Shown piece by piece: positions 7,439 to 16,209 of a DNA stretch of 38,701 nt. Within the stretch, counting starts at the first letter, position 1. Each line of letters begins with the position of its first letter. Location of the stretch: the IMG/VR virus record IMGVR_UViG_3300044974_000595, positions 1 through 38,701 of that record. One strand, given 5' to 3'. The DNA is from a virus. A program made the position numbers and the translations under genes. Below the pieces are notes generated by a model. The model was not told the DNA's origin and searched no databases. It worked only from the letters and a program-made list of their open reading frames with translations.

Positions 7439-9304
7439 TTGAAATCAGTATCTCCCGAAGCTCCCGATAATTCCGTCGCTATCGGCAATCGTAGCGATGC
7501 TGATGGCATGCGTACAGATGGAGCTTTAGTCAATGCCTTTACAGGCATGGGAATAGCAGGTAAAGACCGAAGCCAATCAACAAGCATACGGACTAGCTAT
7601 CTACTCTCTCATCCAGAACTCGAAGCTCTTTACTCCGTAGGACTACCCCGGCGTTTTGTCGATTCTATTGCCGATGAAGTTCTCAAACATCGTGTCACAA
7701 TTAAACTAGGAGGCCGGAAAGCTTCCCAAGAGATTGACCAGATCACAGATTTTGAAGCCTACCTTAAACAGTTGAAATTCCACCGGGTGTATGCCGAAGC
7801 TGTCCGCCTTCAACGCCTCTACGGCGGATCGGTCATTGTCGCTCTAGTTGATGATGGCAACGAAGACCCGGAAACACCTGTAAACTACGACCGCATTCGT
7901 GGTATTCGTGGGCTGTGTGCGTTATCACGCCACGAAATATTTCCCATGGACGTGTCCGTTATGGACTACTCCAAACCCGAGATGTACAGAATTACTACTA
8001 ATCAAAAATTAGACGAGAACCAGAAAAGCCCTGTAACAAATATGCGTATCCATCACACTAGAGTTAGCCGCTTTGATGGACTGTACCTACCCTGGCGACA
8101 GCGCCAACAACAACAAGGCTGGGGCCAAGCACCATTACAAGTAGTATGGGATTCATGGAAACTGTATGAAACGTCCATTAGAGGATTATCTTCTAGTGTT
8201 ACAGACTCTTCTTTGTTTTGGCATAAAGTGCCAGGGTTAATGGAGATGGTGAGAGCCGGTAACGCTAATCAGGTGATGAAACGCATGGAAATAAACAACA
8301 TGTCTAGATCCTCCTATGGAGGATTCTTAATAGACGCGAATGAAGAGATAGGCTTTGCTGAAAGATCCCTCAGTAACATGGCGCAAGCCACCGCACCTTT
8401 TGCTGAGTACATGCAGGCTACTACTGGTTGGCCTGCGTCAATTCTAATGGGCACCAGTCCTGGCGGCCTCGGGAAAGAAGGGCGGTTTGAAGAGCGAGTA
8501 TGGGCCTCTCTAGTAGAGGACTGGCAGACTGTCTATTGCCAAGACCCTATTTCCGATATTTTTGAGCTTTTCATGCGGGCCAAGGACAGTCCCATGCGGG
8601 GCACCCCACCAGAATCGTGGGAAATTTCGTTCCCCTCGGTGTTCGTTGAGACCGCCACGGAGAAGCTCGCTGTACAGAAGTCCAGAGCTGAAATAGACAA
8701 TATTTATGCAGCATTAAGAGTGCTAAGTCCTATAGAAATTAGAAATAATCGCTACGGCTCAGCGGAATACAGTATTGAGACTGTGCTGGACGAGAACGTA
8801 TCTGCCCAGCTACAAATGCAAGAGGATAGCATGTTTGAGAACAATATGAATCAGTTACAAGCACAAGCATTCCAGGCGCAGGGTTTAGGACCAGACGGCC
8901 AGCCGATTCCCCCCGAGGGCGGCGAGGTCCCTGGCCAGTCTCAACCTGCGTCTCAAGAGTCTCAACCGGCGAAGCCCGCGCCCAAGACCGACAGCTACGA
9001 GGCTCTGGGCTTGACCATCGACGTGATCAAGCATCAAGACGGCGCCAGCCTGGGCTATCCGGTGGGGACCACTACCCGGAACGACGCAACAGGCCCGGAT
9101 ATTGGCGGCCTGGTGTTGCTCGGGCCCAGCCGATCCCGGCGCTATGCCCTGCTCAACTCCACCATTAAGCTCGATGGGGCGATCCTCCCTGGCCCGCAGG
9201 TTACTGGCTATGCCTCGCTCCGGGCTGCTAGGAAAGGCTTAGCGGCTTTTCTACCCGAGCAGACGATCTTCACGCTCAAGCCCGCCCCCGAGGACGTTAA
9301 ATGA
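7439..9304 (+). CDS. Portal protein (DUF1073-like) with C-terminal extension
   Basis: 621 residues; TTG at 7439 is the only start close to the in-frame stop at 7418, and the next Met is residue 24. The core (about 35-485) matches phage portal proteins of the DUF1073 type: SHPELEALYSVGLPRRFVDSIADEVL, RLYGGSVIVALVDDG, GFLIDANEEIGFAERSLSNM, and TGWPASILMGTSPGGLGKEGRFEERVWAS. It forms the ring through which DNA enters and to which the connector binds. After a Gln/Pro/Ser linker (about 490-520, containing a CCCCGAG motif at 8911 and AGTCTCA repeats) there is a GC-rich ~100-residue extension of unknown function (DSYEALGLTIDV to IFTLKPAPEDVK). The stop overlaps the next ATG. Confidence 0.85.
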   Translation: MKSVSPEAPDNSVAIGNRSDADGMRTDGALVNAFTGMGIAGKDRSQSTSIRTSYLLSHPELEALYSVGLPRRFVDSIADEVLKHRVTIKLGGRKASQEIDQITDFEAYLKQLKFHRVYAEAVRLQRLYGGSVIVALVDDGNEDPETPVNYDRIRGIRGLCALSRHEIFPMDVSVMDYSKPEMYRITTNQKLDENQKSPVTNMRIHHTRVSRFDGLYLPWRQRQQQQGWGQAPLQVVWDSWKLYETSIRGLSSSVTDSSLFWHKVPGLMEMVRAGNANQVMKRMEINNMSRSSYGGFLIDANEEIGFAERSLSNMAQATAPFAEYMQATTGWPASILMGTSPGGLGKEGRFEERVWASLVEDWQTVYCQDPISDIFELFMRAKDSPMRGTPPESWEISFPSVFVETATEKLAVQKSRAEIDNIYAALRVLSPIEIRNNRYGSAEYSIETVLDENVSAQLQMQEDSMFENNMNQLQAQAFQAQGLGPDGQPIPPEGGEVPGQSQPASQESQPAKPAPKTDSYEALGLTIDVIKHQDGASLGYPVGTTTRNDATGPDIGGLVLLGPSRSRRYALLNSTIKLDGAILPGPQVTGYASLRAARKGLAAFLPEQTIFTLKPAPEDVK

Positions 9305-12300
9305 CCAACATTCGTACGGCTACTTTCCTGATTACTCAATCGAGGATCGACGCTAAGACTCGAAACACCATTGCGTGTAAGCCGCCTAATCGGCGTTGTG
9401 GATCTCGCTGCATTCCTCCTGAATGGGATTGCCGGCTAAAGGGGGAAGGCGGTGATGGACATTTAAAAGCTGCGGGAAGAGGTAGTGATCCATTAGCTGC
9501 ACTCGCCAGCACACAAAGAGGGCTCGGTCGCCTTAGAAAAGGCATAACTACTGGTAACTTCTCAGAATTAGAAGGCGGTAGAAAAGCCGTCATTCGCGGT
9601 GCTGTTAAAGCATCCCCTCAAGATCTTAAGAAGAAAAAAGAACTACAAGCTGCTCTAGTTCAAGGGTCTATAGGCATCGGTGTAGCTCTTGCCGTACTCG
9701 GGGGAGGAGTTCGTGCCCACGGCATCTTAAGCAATATCCGCAGCTACAGGGAAGGTATTGGTAAAAACATTGATGACAGTGTAAGTAATGCACTGCATTC
9801 GGTGCTAGATCTACATCCGGCGCGTGCGCGTACCAAAACTGAAGCTCGTAATGCTGTCGCTGAATTAGTGCGCCGTCGCAATGGCGTAGGAGCAGTAGCT
9901 GGTAGAAACTACGGATTACCCGATACTTCTGATATTCTTAAAACCAGTCCTTTAGACTATTCCCCATTTTCGGCTGTCGGCCAGCGGGTTAAAAATGTAA
10001 GTCCTAGCGCCTACACAGACTTTGGTGAGTGGCATAAAGCCTCATACAAAGCGATGTGGAGCACGCCACGCTTGAAAGAGCAGCAAATCTATAGAGTCGG
10101 TGACGGTTATCAATTCGCGACGCTCTCGGGGGAGGATTTCCTCAGAACTCATTACAAGGTGACTGGCGGGGCTGAAGTGTCAGGCGTGAAGCTGGTGCAG
10201 CAGATCGCAGATCAATTGGATGCTGAGCATAAAACGTTGACTAATTACGCGAAAGACCGGGGCTTTAACCTAGGTAAATTAGAAGATCGCCATAGCTTAG
10301 CTAACACGCTGCTCGATGCTCAACAGCTAACCCCAGCAGCCAGAGAACAAGCCCGTAGCCAGCTCCTAGGTACGCTGCACCCCAATTTCCGAGCAATTGG
10401 CACAGCAAGAACTATCTATGGTAAGACAATCTCAAGCTATGATACTTTCTACGAGTCTATTATTAACTCTTTACCTAAAGTCTATGGGCCAACAGGCTTA
10501 AGGAAATCCGTACCTCTAGACCAATACCCAGTAATGCAGAACGCGATGCAGGGGCATGCGGAGTTCTTTGCTACGCGGCTCTACCCTACAGCAGGTAGGC
10601 AGGCGGTTAAAGGCCCATACTCTGCGGATCTAGTTAACCAGCATTATTTCCAAACTAATGGCTTTCCCGCCAGTGTCAATACGATATGGTCTGCCCCGAG
10701 CCTGACTATCCAAAAGGCTGCCTCAGAGCACGCAGGTAGGCCGATCAAAGACCCTTCCGAAGCTTTGACAATACTCAGGGGGACCGGTGCATTCGAAGGG
10801 CTTCAAATAAGACCCCCTAATGAGCTAAACACACGTACCGGTAGAGCTATTCCGCCGATACCTCCGATGAACCGTCCTCGACGGGCTAGGGAGAGTTTCA
10901 AATTTACTAATGTAGAGGAGCAGCAGTCTTATCTAGACGTGCTTAAAGCCCTAATGGATAGGACATTGCCTAATGGCAAGCCTTTATATAAAAACCAGAA
11001 GTCAGCGGAGGCGGCTGCCCGCGTAGTAATCCAGCGCCGCCGCATGGAAGCAAGAAAGCCCCCCGAGCGCGGTGATGCTTATTTCCAGGCTTTCGCTGCG
11101 ACTATTAGGCAGGACAAGCGCTGCGGTAAATCCGGTATTCCTGATAATAGGAACTGCTCTAAGAAAACATTGGCCGCTCAAGCCGCTTCTGGCGGAGGTG
11201 GGCAATCTGCAGCAATCCCAAAAGATAAGGACAATACTCTCCGTAATGTGGCTATCGGTGCTGGAGCAGTGGCTGCCACAGCCGTAGGGCTCGCACTCGG
11301 GGTGAAATCTCAGCAGGTATTCGCCTATAGGAGAAATGTGTCCAGATCTGCTATAGACGCCGAGGCTATGGCTAAGGATATGGTGCGCGAGTTTAACGAA
11401 AAAGCGGCGAAGCGTTTAGGTAAGGATGTCAAAGACGTTACTCCGTTTGAAGCATCTACTTACAACTTCAAAGATAAAGGATATGATACTGGGTTTAGTG
11501 GTATGGACAATACCCCAGCATTTTACGGGCAAACACAGAATAGCAAAGGCGCAGTGGTCATGCTTTCTTATGCAGACGATGGTACTTTTACTAAGCGTGG
11601 TCAAGGTAGTCATTTGATGGCTGAAGGTGGAGCTTTTCGGGAGATCTGGGGCGAGCATGATATACTCCCTTTTGCTAACAAAATCTCCCAACCTATTAAG
11701 CAAGGTGCCGACGATCTAGACATGAAGACGCGGAAAGCCCGCATAGGTATGCTCCCTAAAGTAGCTCAGAAGCCGGTTACTATGGGTATAGAGATGAAGA
11801 ATGCGTTTAAGCAGATGGATTATTTGCGAGGTAATATAGAAACTCGTGGGTTTAATCCTGATGCAGTACGTGCAGCAGCTTTTGTCGCAGCACAACGGCG
11901 GTTAACCGGCAAGCCTGTCCACATGCTAGCCTACAGCAATGGGGGAAATGTGGCGTCGGAAACATTAGCTATTCTAGCCGAAATGGGTTATAGAGATGTC
12001 AAAGTTGTTAATGTAGCAGGCCCCACTTTCGGGGTGTTTAATCATACAGATGAGAATATGCGAACATGGGTCAGCAAAGGAGATGTGTTTTACGCAACTA
12101 TGGGTAAACGTGCGTTCGCTAGCAGTCCGGTGCGCATGTTACAGAATAATAATATTCCTCATGGACTTAGCGAAAAAATTGATCCTAATAACCCAGAGTT
12201 TGGGGCTAACTGGAGAAAATACTTTAAGGCTGGTGATAGTTATTTATTAGATAAGCAGTTACAGAAAGAGGCACACAGTTATTTAACAGTGGACCGTGCC

Positions 12301-12615
12301 CGCTCAAAGGAGTTGACTAATGAAATGGTATGGCGTATAGCCAGCGATAAACCAATAGAGGGTGATCTACAAGTTTTATTTGGTAATAAAAGTAGAGATG
12401 TTAAAAGTCGGTATATCAAAGCTCTTAGCACAAATAAGCAGCAAGCACTACTTCAACTACGCTCAGAAATTGAAGATCGTATGATTGATGTATGGTACGG
12501 AGGTTACGATCCTAACAAGGTAAAGCGTAGTAGTAAATCCCTGCGAGCTGAAGTACAGCAGAATGCCACCGGAGCTAAGACAGTTCCCCCCGAGCCCGCC
12601 ACTTCCTCTAACTAA
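9301..12615 (+). CDS. Large two-module head-region protein with alpha/beta-hydrolase (lipase-like) half
   Basis: 1104 residues, coupled to the portal gene (ATGA). Module 1 starts with a Cys segment (CKPPNRRCGSRCIPPEWDC), a basic helix and a hydrophobic segment (QGSIGIGVALAVLGGGV), then ~400 residues I do not recognise. Module 2 starts at D605 with DKRCGKSGIPDNRNC, then a hydrophobic segment (NVAIGAGAVAATAVGLALGV) and an alpha/beta-hydrolase-like domain: nucleophile elbow LAYSNGG (S879), likely acid D928 (SKGDVF) and base H954 (NIPHGL). The same Cys module recurs in the proteins starting at 13546, 14683 and 17330. A position next to the portal suggests a head-internal or ejected protein, as for MuF-type or 'polyvalent' phage proteins; that role is inferred. 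The last codons contain a CCCCGAG motif. Confidence 0.65.
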   Translation: MTNIRTATFLITQSRIDAKTRNTIACKPPNRRCGSRCIPPEWDCRLKGEGGDGHLKAAGRGSDPLAALASTQRGLGRLRKGITTGNFSELEGGRKAVIRGAVKASPQDLKKKKELQAALVQGSIGIGVALAVLGGGVRAHGILSNIRSYREGIGKNIDDSVSNALHSVLDLHPARARTKTEARNAVAELVRRRNGVGAVAGRNYGLPDTSDILKTSPLDYSPFSAVGQRVKNVSPSAYTDFGEWHKASYKAMWSTPRLKEQQIYRVGDGYQFATLSGEDFLRTHYKVTGGAEVSGVKLVQQIADQLDAEHKTLTNYAKDRGFNLGKLEDRHSLANTLLDAQQLTPAAREQARSQLLGTLHPNFRAIGTARTIYGKTISSYDTFYESIINSLPKVYGPTGLRKSVPLDQYPVMQNAMQGHAEFFATRLYPTAGRQAVKGPYSADLVNQHYFQTNGFPASVNTIWSAPSLTIQKAASEHAGRPIKDPSEALTILRGTGAFEGLQIRPPNELNTRTGRAIPPIPPMNRPRRARESFKFTNVEEQQSYLDVLKALMDRTLPNGKPLYKNQKSAEAAARVVIQRRRMEARKPPERGDAYFQAFAATIRQDKRCGKSGIPDNRNCSKKTLAAQAASGGGGQSAAIPKDKDNTLRNVAIGAGAVAATAVGLALGVKSQQVFAYRRNVSRSAIDAEAMAKDMVREFNEKAAKRLGKDVKDVTPFEASTYNFKDKGYDTGFSGMDNTPAFYGQTQNSKGAVVMLSYADDGTFTKRGQGSHLMAEGGAFREIWGEHDILPFANKISQPIKQGADDLDMKTRKARIGMLPKVAQKPVTMGIEMKNAFKQMDYLRGNIETRGFNPDAVRAAAFVAAQRRLTGKPVHMLAYSNGGNVASETLAILAEMGYRDVKVVNVAGPTFGVFNHTDENMRTWVSKGDVFYATMGKRAFASSPVRMLQNNNIPHGLSEKIDPNNPEFGANWRKYFKAGDSYLLDKQLQKEAHSYLTVDRARSKELTNEMVWRIASDKPIEGDLQVLFGNKSRDVKSRYIKALSTNKQQALLQLRSEIEDRMIDVWYGGYDPNKVKRSSKSLRAEVQQNATGAKTVPPEPATSSN

Positions 12616-12634
12616 AGTGCCACACCCAATCAAA

Positions 12635-12886
12635 ATGCAAATACGCTGGCCAAAGGTGTTGACTGTTCCTGTCGTAGCCACAGTTATATTCGGCGTAGGT
12701 TTTCTAATCCGTTGCGAACATTCCCCCACCCTGCCTGGTGGGTGGCCTAGCTGTTGGATTGTCAGTGGCTCTATTATGGGAGTTCCTTTTATGAAAAGTA
12801 TGGCTGAGAAGGCTGGCTTCGTGAATGGTTTTAATACATATAACCCAGCTCTTCGCAAACCTCGTGAGGAGGACGAGGTCACTTAA
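12635..12886 (+). CDS. Small two-segment membrane protein, holin candidate (83 aa)
   Basis: I chose the ATG at 12635 (the frame is open further upstream but overlaps the preceding gene). Residues ~7-26 form a transmembrane segment (LTVPVVATVIFGVGFLI); a second weaker one is WIVSGSIMGVPFMKSM, with GGWPSC between them. The C-terminus is polar and charged (RKPREEDEV). Size, topology and its position immediately upstream of a peptidase gene make it a holin candidate, but no family is recognised and the location among head genes is unusual for a lysis gene. Confidence 0.45.
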   Translation: MQIRWPKVLTVPVVATVIFGVGFLIRCEHSPTLPGGWPSCWIVSGSIMGVPFMKSMAEKAGFVNGFNTYNPALRKPREEDEVT

Positions 12887-12934
12887 TCACACATCCACCT
12901 CTCCCTTTTTCTCTCTTTATCCTTAATTATCGTC

Positions 12935-13513
12935 ATGATCATCAGTCAAGAGTGGAAAACAACAGTCCACGCACTCAACCTCTCCCAGCCTGACGCTTCT
13001 ACATGTCAGTCCGCCTGCATTGCGATGGCGGTAGGTGATAAAGACGTGCTAGGTGTTCGTCGTAAATTGAACCGCCTGCCTGGTGCGGCGGGGGATACTA
13101 CCAACATGGGCAAAGTAATTCGTGGTTATATCGGTGACCGGTATATCTACAACAACACCGCTTCGCTCAATGACATTGTTGGTTATCTAAAAGCTGGTGA
13201 GTTTCTCATCACTCACGGCTATTTCACCGGATCTGGGCATGTTATTGCTCTCGATGGTGTGAAACTGAAAGCGGACGCCACTTATGCCTTCAATGTCAAA
13301 GATCCTTGGTCGGAGTTCGACGGCCCTAGCTGGACCTATAACAACCCCAAGTCCACATTCTACGACGGGTTTTATTCCGATAAAACCATCTATGCTGCGT
13401 GCATGCCCAGCGTGAGTGTTTGGGACGCTGCTCAATGGTACGATCGCCGACCTGATTACAACCTAAAGAGGGCCTGGGTGCATAGAATCTTGCCGGCTGT
13501 GCCTCAACGGTAA
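12935..13513 (+). CDS. C39/papain-like cysteine peptidase, endolysin or maturation enzyme candidate
   Basis: 192 residues with a papain-like catalytic pattern: Cys24 in STCQSACIAMA, His102 in SGHVIALDGV and Asp123 in VKDPW, as in the peptidase C39-like family. There is no signal peptide and no separate cell-wall-binding domain, though the C-terminal ~50 residues are extra. In phages such enzymes can be endolysins; the neighbouring holin-like protein supports this. Because it sits inside the head cluster, it could instead be a virion-associated or processing peptidase. A 48-base pyrimidine-rich gap separates it from the gene before. Confidence 0.65.
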   Translation: MIISQEWKTTVHALNLSQPDASTCQSACIAMAVGDKDVLGVRRKLNRLPGAAGDTTNMGKVIRGYIGDRYIYNNTASLNDIVGYLKAGEFLITHGYFTGSGHVIALDGVKLKADATYAFNVKDPWSEFDGPSWTYNNPKSTFYDGFYSDKTIYAACMPSVSVWDAAQWYDRRPDYNLKRAWVHRILPAVPQR

Positions 13514-13545
13514 CCTGAGGGGGAGAATCCCTATCTACCCAGGCC

Positions 13546-14382
13546 ATGCCGATCCCCGCAGCATTCCTTAAAAAGGGTCGTAAAAAGGCCGCCGAGGGCA
13601 GCGCTGCGGGGAAAGGAATGGAGTCTTCGAAGATGGAGGAGGGAGAGTCCCCCGAGTACGGTGATGCCCCCCACGGGAAAGGTAAGAAGCCTTGTGCCGC
13701 TTGCATGAAGAAGGGTAAGAAGAGTGGCTCTTGTGGCTGCGCAGCTAAAGCAGCAATGGACGCTGTACTTACTCCTATGGAATATCTTGATGCTTGTGAA
13801 CTTGGAATCAATAAACACAGTAAGAATTATATCCGTGGTGTGTTGAGTGTAAGAGAGGACAAGAAGTGCGGTGCTTCCGGCATTGCTGAAGGCAAAAAGT
13901 GTACTAAAGGCTTAGTCGGTACTGTAAAATCCTCCCTTGGTAATGAAAACGTCCAGACCGGCCTTAAAGTAGCCGCCGTTGCTGGTAGTATTGCTGCAGG
14001 TACAGTGGGTGCTATGAAATATCGAGGAATGCAGAAAAATGCTATGTCTAACCTAAGAGTTGCGAAAAACTTACGTGTGACTAGCCGCATGTCCAATCCT
14101 CGCCCTACCAATTCCGCTGGTGGCATTCCAGACCCATGGACAAATCAAGTTAGCAACTCACAAGCCAGTATGGCACGGTCTATGAATAACAAACAAGCTC
14201 GGGGGATGTTGTCTCAAGGCGCTATACCTCCATCTAAAGCGAGAGTACGGAAGGCGACAAAAGCTGCAGTATCTACAACAATGGCTAAAGCCCAAGCTGG
14301 GGTTGCTTCAACACGCCGCGCTGCGCGTAAAACCCAAATCGGGCTGATTAGGCAGAAGCGCAGGCTCTTTAGTGGTAACTGA
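13546..14382 (+). CDS. Basic Cys-module head-region protein (278 aa)
   Basis: No enzymatic domain is recognised. The N-terminus is Lys/Gly-rich (FLKKGRKKAAEGSAAGKG), followed by a compact Cys cluster CAACMKKGKKSGSCGC at about 50-65, possibly zinc-binding. At about residue 105 comes DKKCGASGIAEGKKC, the module shared with the 1104-residue protein and both kinases, then a hydrophobic segment (AAVAGSIAAGTVGAM). The last ~130 residues are strongly basic, Ala/Arg/Lys-rich and low in predicted structure, as in DNA-condensing head proteins. Unlike the kinases it has no effector domain after the hydrophobic segment. A CCCCGAG motif lies at 13650, in the N-terminal linker. Confidence 0.6.
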   Translation: MPIPAAFLKKGRKKAAEGSAAGKGMESSKMEEGESPEYGDAPHGKGKKPCAACMKKGKKSGSCGCAAKAAMDAVLTPMEYLDACELGINKHSKNYIRGVLSVREDKKCGASGIAEGKKCTKGLVGTVKSSLGNENVQTGLKVAAVAGSIAAGTVGAMKYRGMQKNAMSNLRVAKNLRVTSRMSNPRPTNSAGGIPDPWTNQVSNSQASMARSMNNKQARGMLSQGAIPPSKARVRKATKAAVSTTMAKAQAGVASTRRAARKTQIGLIRQKRRLFSGN

Positions 14383-14698
14383 GGTGGGACTACTCACACC
14401 TCTAACCATCCGCCTTGACAAATCCCCCGCTTGGCAGCGCAAGGAAGGCAAAAACCCCGAGGGCGGCCTTAACGCCGCAGGCATCGCCTCCTACCGCAAG
14501 CAACATCCAGGCTCGAAGCTCTCCCTCGCGGTAACGACCGACCCCTCCAAGCTCAAACCCGGATCAGCGAGAGCAGAAAGACGACGGAGGTTCTGTGCCC
14601 GCATGTCGGGAATGAAGCGTAAGCTAACCAGCGCGAAAACCGCTAATAACCAGGATTCACGGATCAATAAGTCGTTACGGAAATGGAATTGCAACTGA
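14372..14698 (+). CDS. Conserved small phage protein (DUF6321-like)
   Basis: 108 residues from a GTG that overlaps the previous gene by 11 bases; a second GTG at 14384, just after the previous stop, is an alternative. The signature is clear: AWQRKEGKNPEGGLNAAG, then RRRFCARMSGMKRKLTSAKTA, then DSRINKSLRKWNC. I recognise this as a small family common in environmental phages and some large viruses, listed as DUF6321 to my recollection; its function is unknown. The N-terminal LTIRLDK resembles the LRLDK/LRFDK preceding the Cys module in the two kinases. A CCCCGAG motif (14455) lies inside the conserved NPEGG codons. Confidence 0.7.
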   Translation: MVTEVGLLTPLTIRLDKSPAWQRKEGKNPEGGLNAAGIASYRKQHPGSKLSLAVTTDPSKLKPGSARAERRRRFCARMSGMKRKLTSAKTANNQDSRINKSLRKWNCN

Positions 14699-15573
14699 CC
14701 GCAGCGCGGCTGCGCCTGGATAAGAAGTGCGGGAAATCCGGCATTGCAGCGAACAAGAAGTGTGGAAAAAGCGTAGCCCCTGCAAGCAGCTCAGGAGGTA
14801 TCATAACCCCGAGAACAACCACCGCAGCCGTAGCTACAGGAGTCGTTCTTGTAGGAGTGCTCAACAGGAGAAGATGGACTCCTGCAATTGAACGTGCCTT
14901 CAAGGAAGCTATTGCATTATCAACTCCGCAAAATCTCCCCAAAGGTAGTAAGTTCCTAGCCAAAGGTTATGCCGGGGCCATTCACGTCTCCCCGGATCGT
15001 AAATCAGTCTTCAAGACAAACTTCAAGAAAACCCTTGTCGGGCGGCGACAGTTCCTGCGTGAAGTCACGCTGCAGGCCAAACTACACGATAAGGGCATCA
15101 ACACTCCGAATGTCCTAGCTGTCGATTCGGCGCGATCTATAACTCAAATCGAGTACATGGACGGGTACAAGAACTTAACCAAAATCGTAGAAAGCGGAAC
15201 CAAGCAGGAGAAGGCCCGCTACGCGAAGCAGTTTGTCTTAGAGATGTCGAAGCTGCATAAGGCCGGGTACGCACATGGAGACATGCACCTGGGTAATGTT
15301 ATGGTCAAGGATGGCGATGTTAAATTGATCGACTGGGGCTACGCCAAGCCGATCAAATTCATGCCTACTTCAGGTCTACGCAATGATATGGACCACATTA
15401 ACTACATGCTGAATAAACTAGATCCTATAGAACATAGGAAATTCTCTGATCTGATCAAGGAGACCGGGCTTACTAAAAACGCTCCCACACAGCAAGCCTA
15501 CAACAAGTTCTGGGATAGGTACTTAGGTAATGCGCCCCGCCTGACAAGACGTGTGGGAAATCGGCTGCGATAG
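14683..15573 (+). CDS. Protein-kinase-like effector with N-terminal Cys module and membrane segment
   Basis: 296 residues, overlapping the previous gene by 16 bases. Residues 1-30 carry LRLDKKCGKSGIAANKKC; residues ~45-60 are hydrophobic (TAAVATGVVLVGVL) followed by NRRR. The rest is a small protein-kinase fold: K111 (SVFKTNF), E127 on the C-helix (FLREVTLQAKL), catalytic loop HGDMHLGNV with D200 and N205, and metal-binding D217 in LIDWG (a DFG variant). The compact form resembles RIO/Bud32 or aminoglycoside-kinase-like enzymes more than Hanks kinases. All catalytic residues are present. The substrate may be a host or a phage protein. A second kinase with the same N-terminus lies at 17330-18379. 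Confidence 0.8.
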   Translation: MELQLTAARLRLDKKCGKSGIAANKKCGKSVAPASSSGGIITPRTTTAAVATGVVLVGVLNRRRWTPAIERAFKEAIALSTPQNLPKGSKFLAKGYAGAIHVSPDRKSVFKTNFKKTLVGRRQFLREVTLQAKLHDKGINTPNVLAVDSARSITQIEYMDGYKNLTKIVESGTKQEKARYAKQFVLEMSKLHKAGYAHGDMHLGNVMVKDGDVKLIDWGYAKPIKFMPTSGLRNDMDHINYMLNKLDPIEHRKFSDLIKETGLTKNAPTQQAYNKFWDRYLGNAPRLTRRVGNRLR

Positions 15574-15603
15574 CCTTAATTATGTTTCACAATAAAGTAA
15601 GAA

Positions 15604-16209
15604 TCAAACCCTTGCTAATGTCACCAGTTCCGGCTGATATTGATATTTACCATTCCGATCCGCATAAGTAGTTTCACAGGGATCCCCCTCAAAGAAAAGC
15701 AGTTGGCAGATACCCTCTTCGGCATAAATACGGCAATCAGCACCAGAAGAATTACTGAACTCCAGGGTTAGGTGCCCCTCCCATGCCGCTTCTGCCGGCG
15801 TGGTATTCACAATGATCCCCAACCGGGCGTAAGTGCTTTTCCCCAAGCAGATCACAGTGATATTCGGCGGCACCCGCAATTTCTCCAGAGCTACCCCGAG
15901 GCCGTAGGTATGCGCCGGCAGGATGAAGTAGCGCCCATCCTCGTCCTGATGGAGAGGGGCCGGCTCCAGGTTGGCGGGATTGGCCCGCTTGGGGTTCATC
16001 ACCGTGCCAGGGACATGGCGGAAGGTCATAAATTCCTGAGCCGACAGCCGGATGTCATAGCCATAACTGCTAACACCAAAAGACAACACCGGCTTTACTT
16101 GTAGAATGCTATCCTCCCAGGTTTCAATGCGGCGCAACAGACATTCCTGATAGGGCTCGATCATCCCAGCGGCAGCTTGCTGTCCTATCCAGATGTCGTT
16201 CTTAAGCAC
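15604..16209 (-). CDS. dcd: dCTP deaminase
   Basis: 201 residues from a GTG overlapping the upstream gene by eight bases. It matches the trimeric dCTP deaminase/dUTPase superfamily: GYDIRLS, the GKSTYARLGI motif, the active-site strand TPAEAAWEGHLTLEF with its catalytic Glu, and the C-terminal GICQLLFFEGD. The enzyme converts dCTP to dUTP, normally for dTMP synthesis; the length fits the monofunctional form. It is the last gene of a minus-strand four-gene cassette inside a plus-strand head cluster and converges on the kinase gene (30-base gap). A cassette with its own expression, perhaps early, is a reasonable inference. Confidence 0.9.
   Translation of the reverse strand: MLKNDIWIGQQAAAGMIEPYQECLLRRIETWEDSILQVKPVLSFGVSSYGYDIRLSAQEFMTFRHVPGTVMNPKRANPANLEPAPLHQDEDGRYFILPAHTYGLGVALEKLRVPPNITVICLGKSTYARLGIIVNTTPAEAAWEGHLTLEFSNSSGADCRIYAEEGICQLLFFEGDPCETTYADRNGKYQYQPELVTLARV

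Noticed and set aside
15574-15603. Bidirectional terminator between kinase 1 and dcd
   Set aside because: The 30-base gap is AT-rich but no stable hairpin with a T-run is visible by eye.
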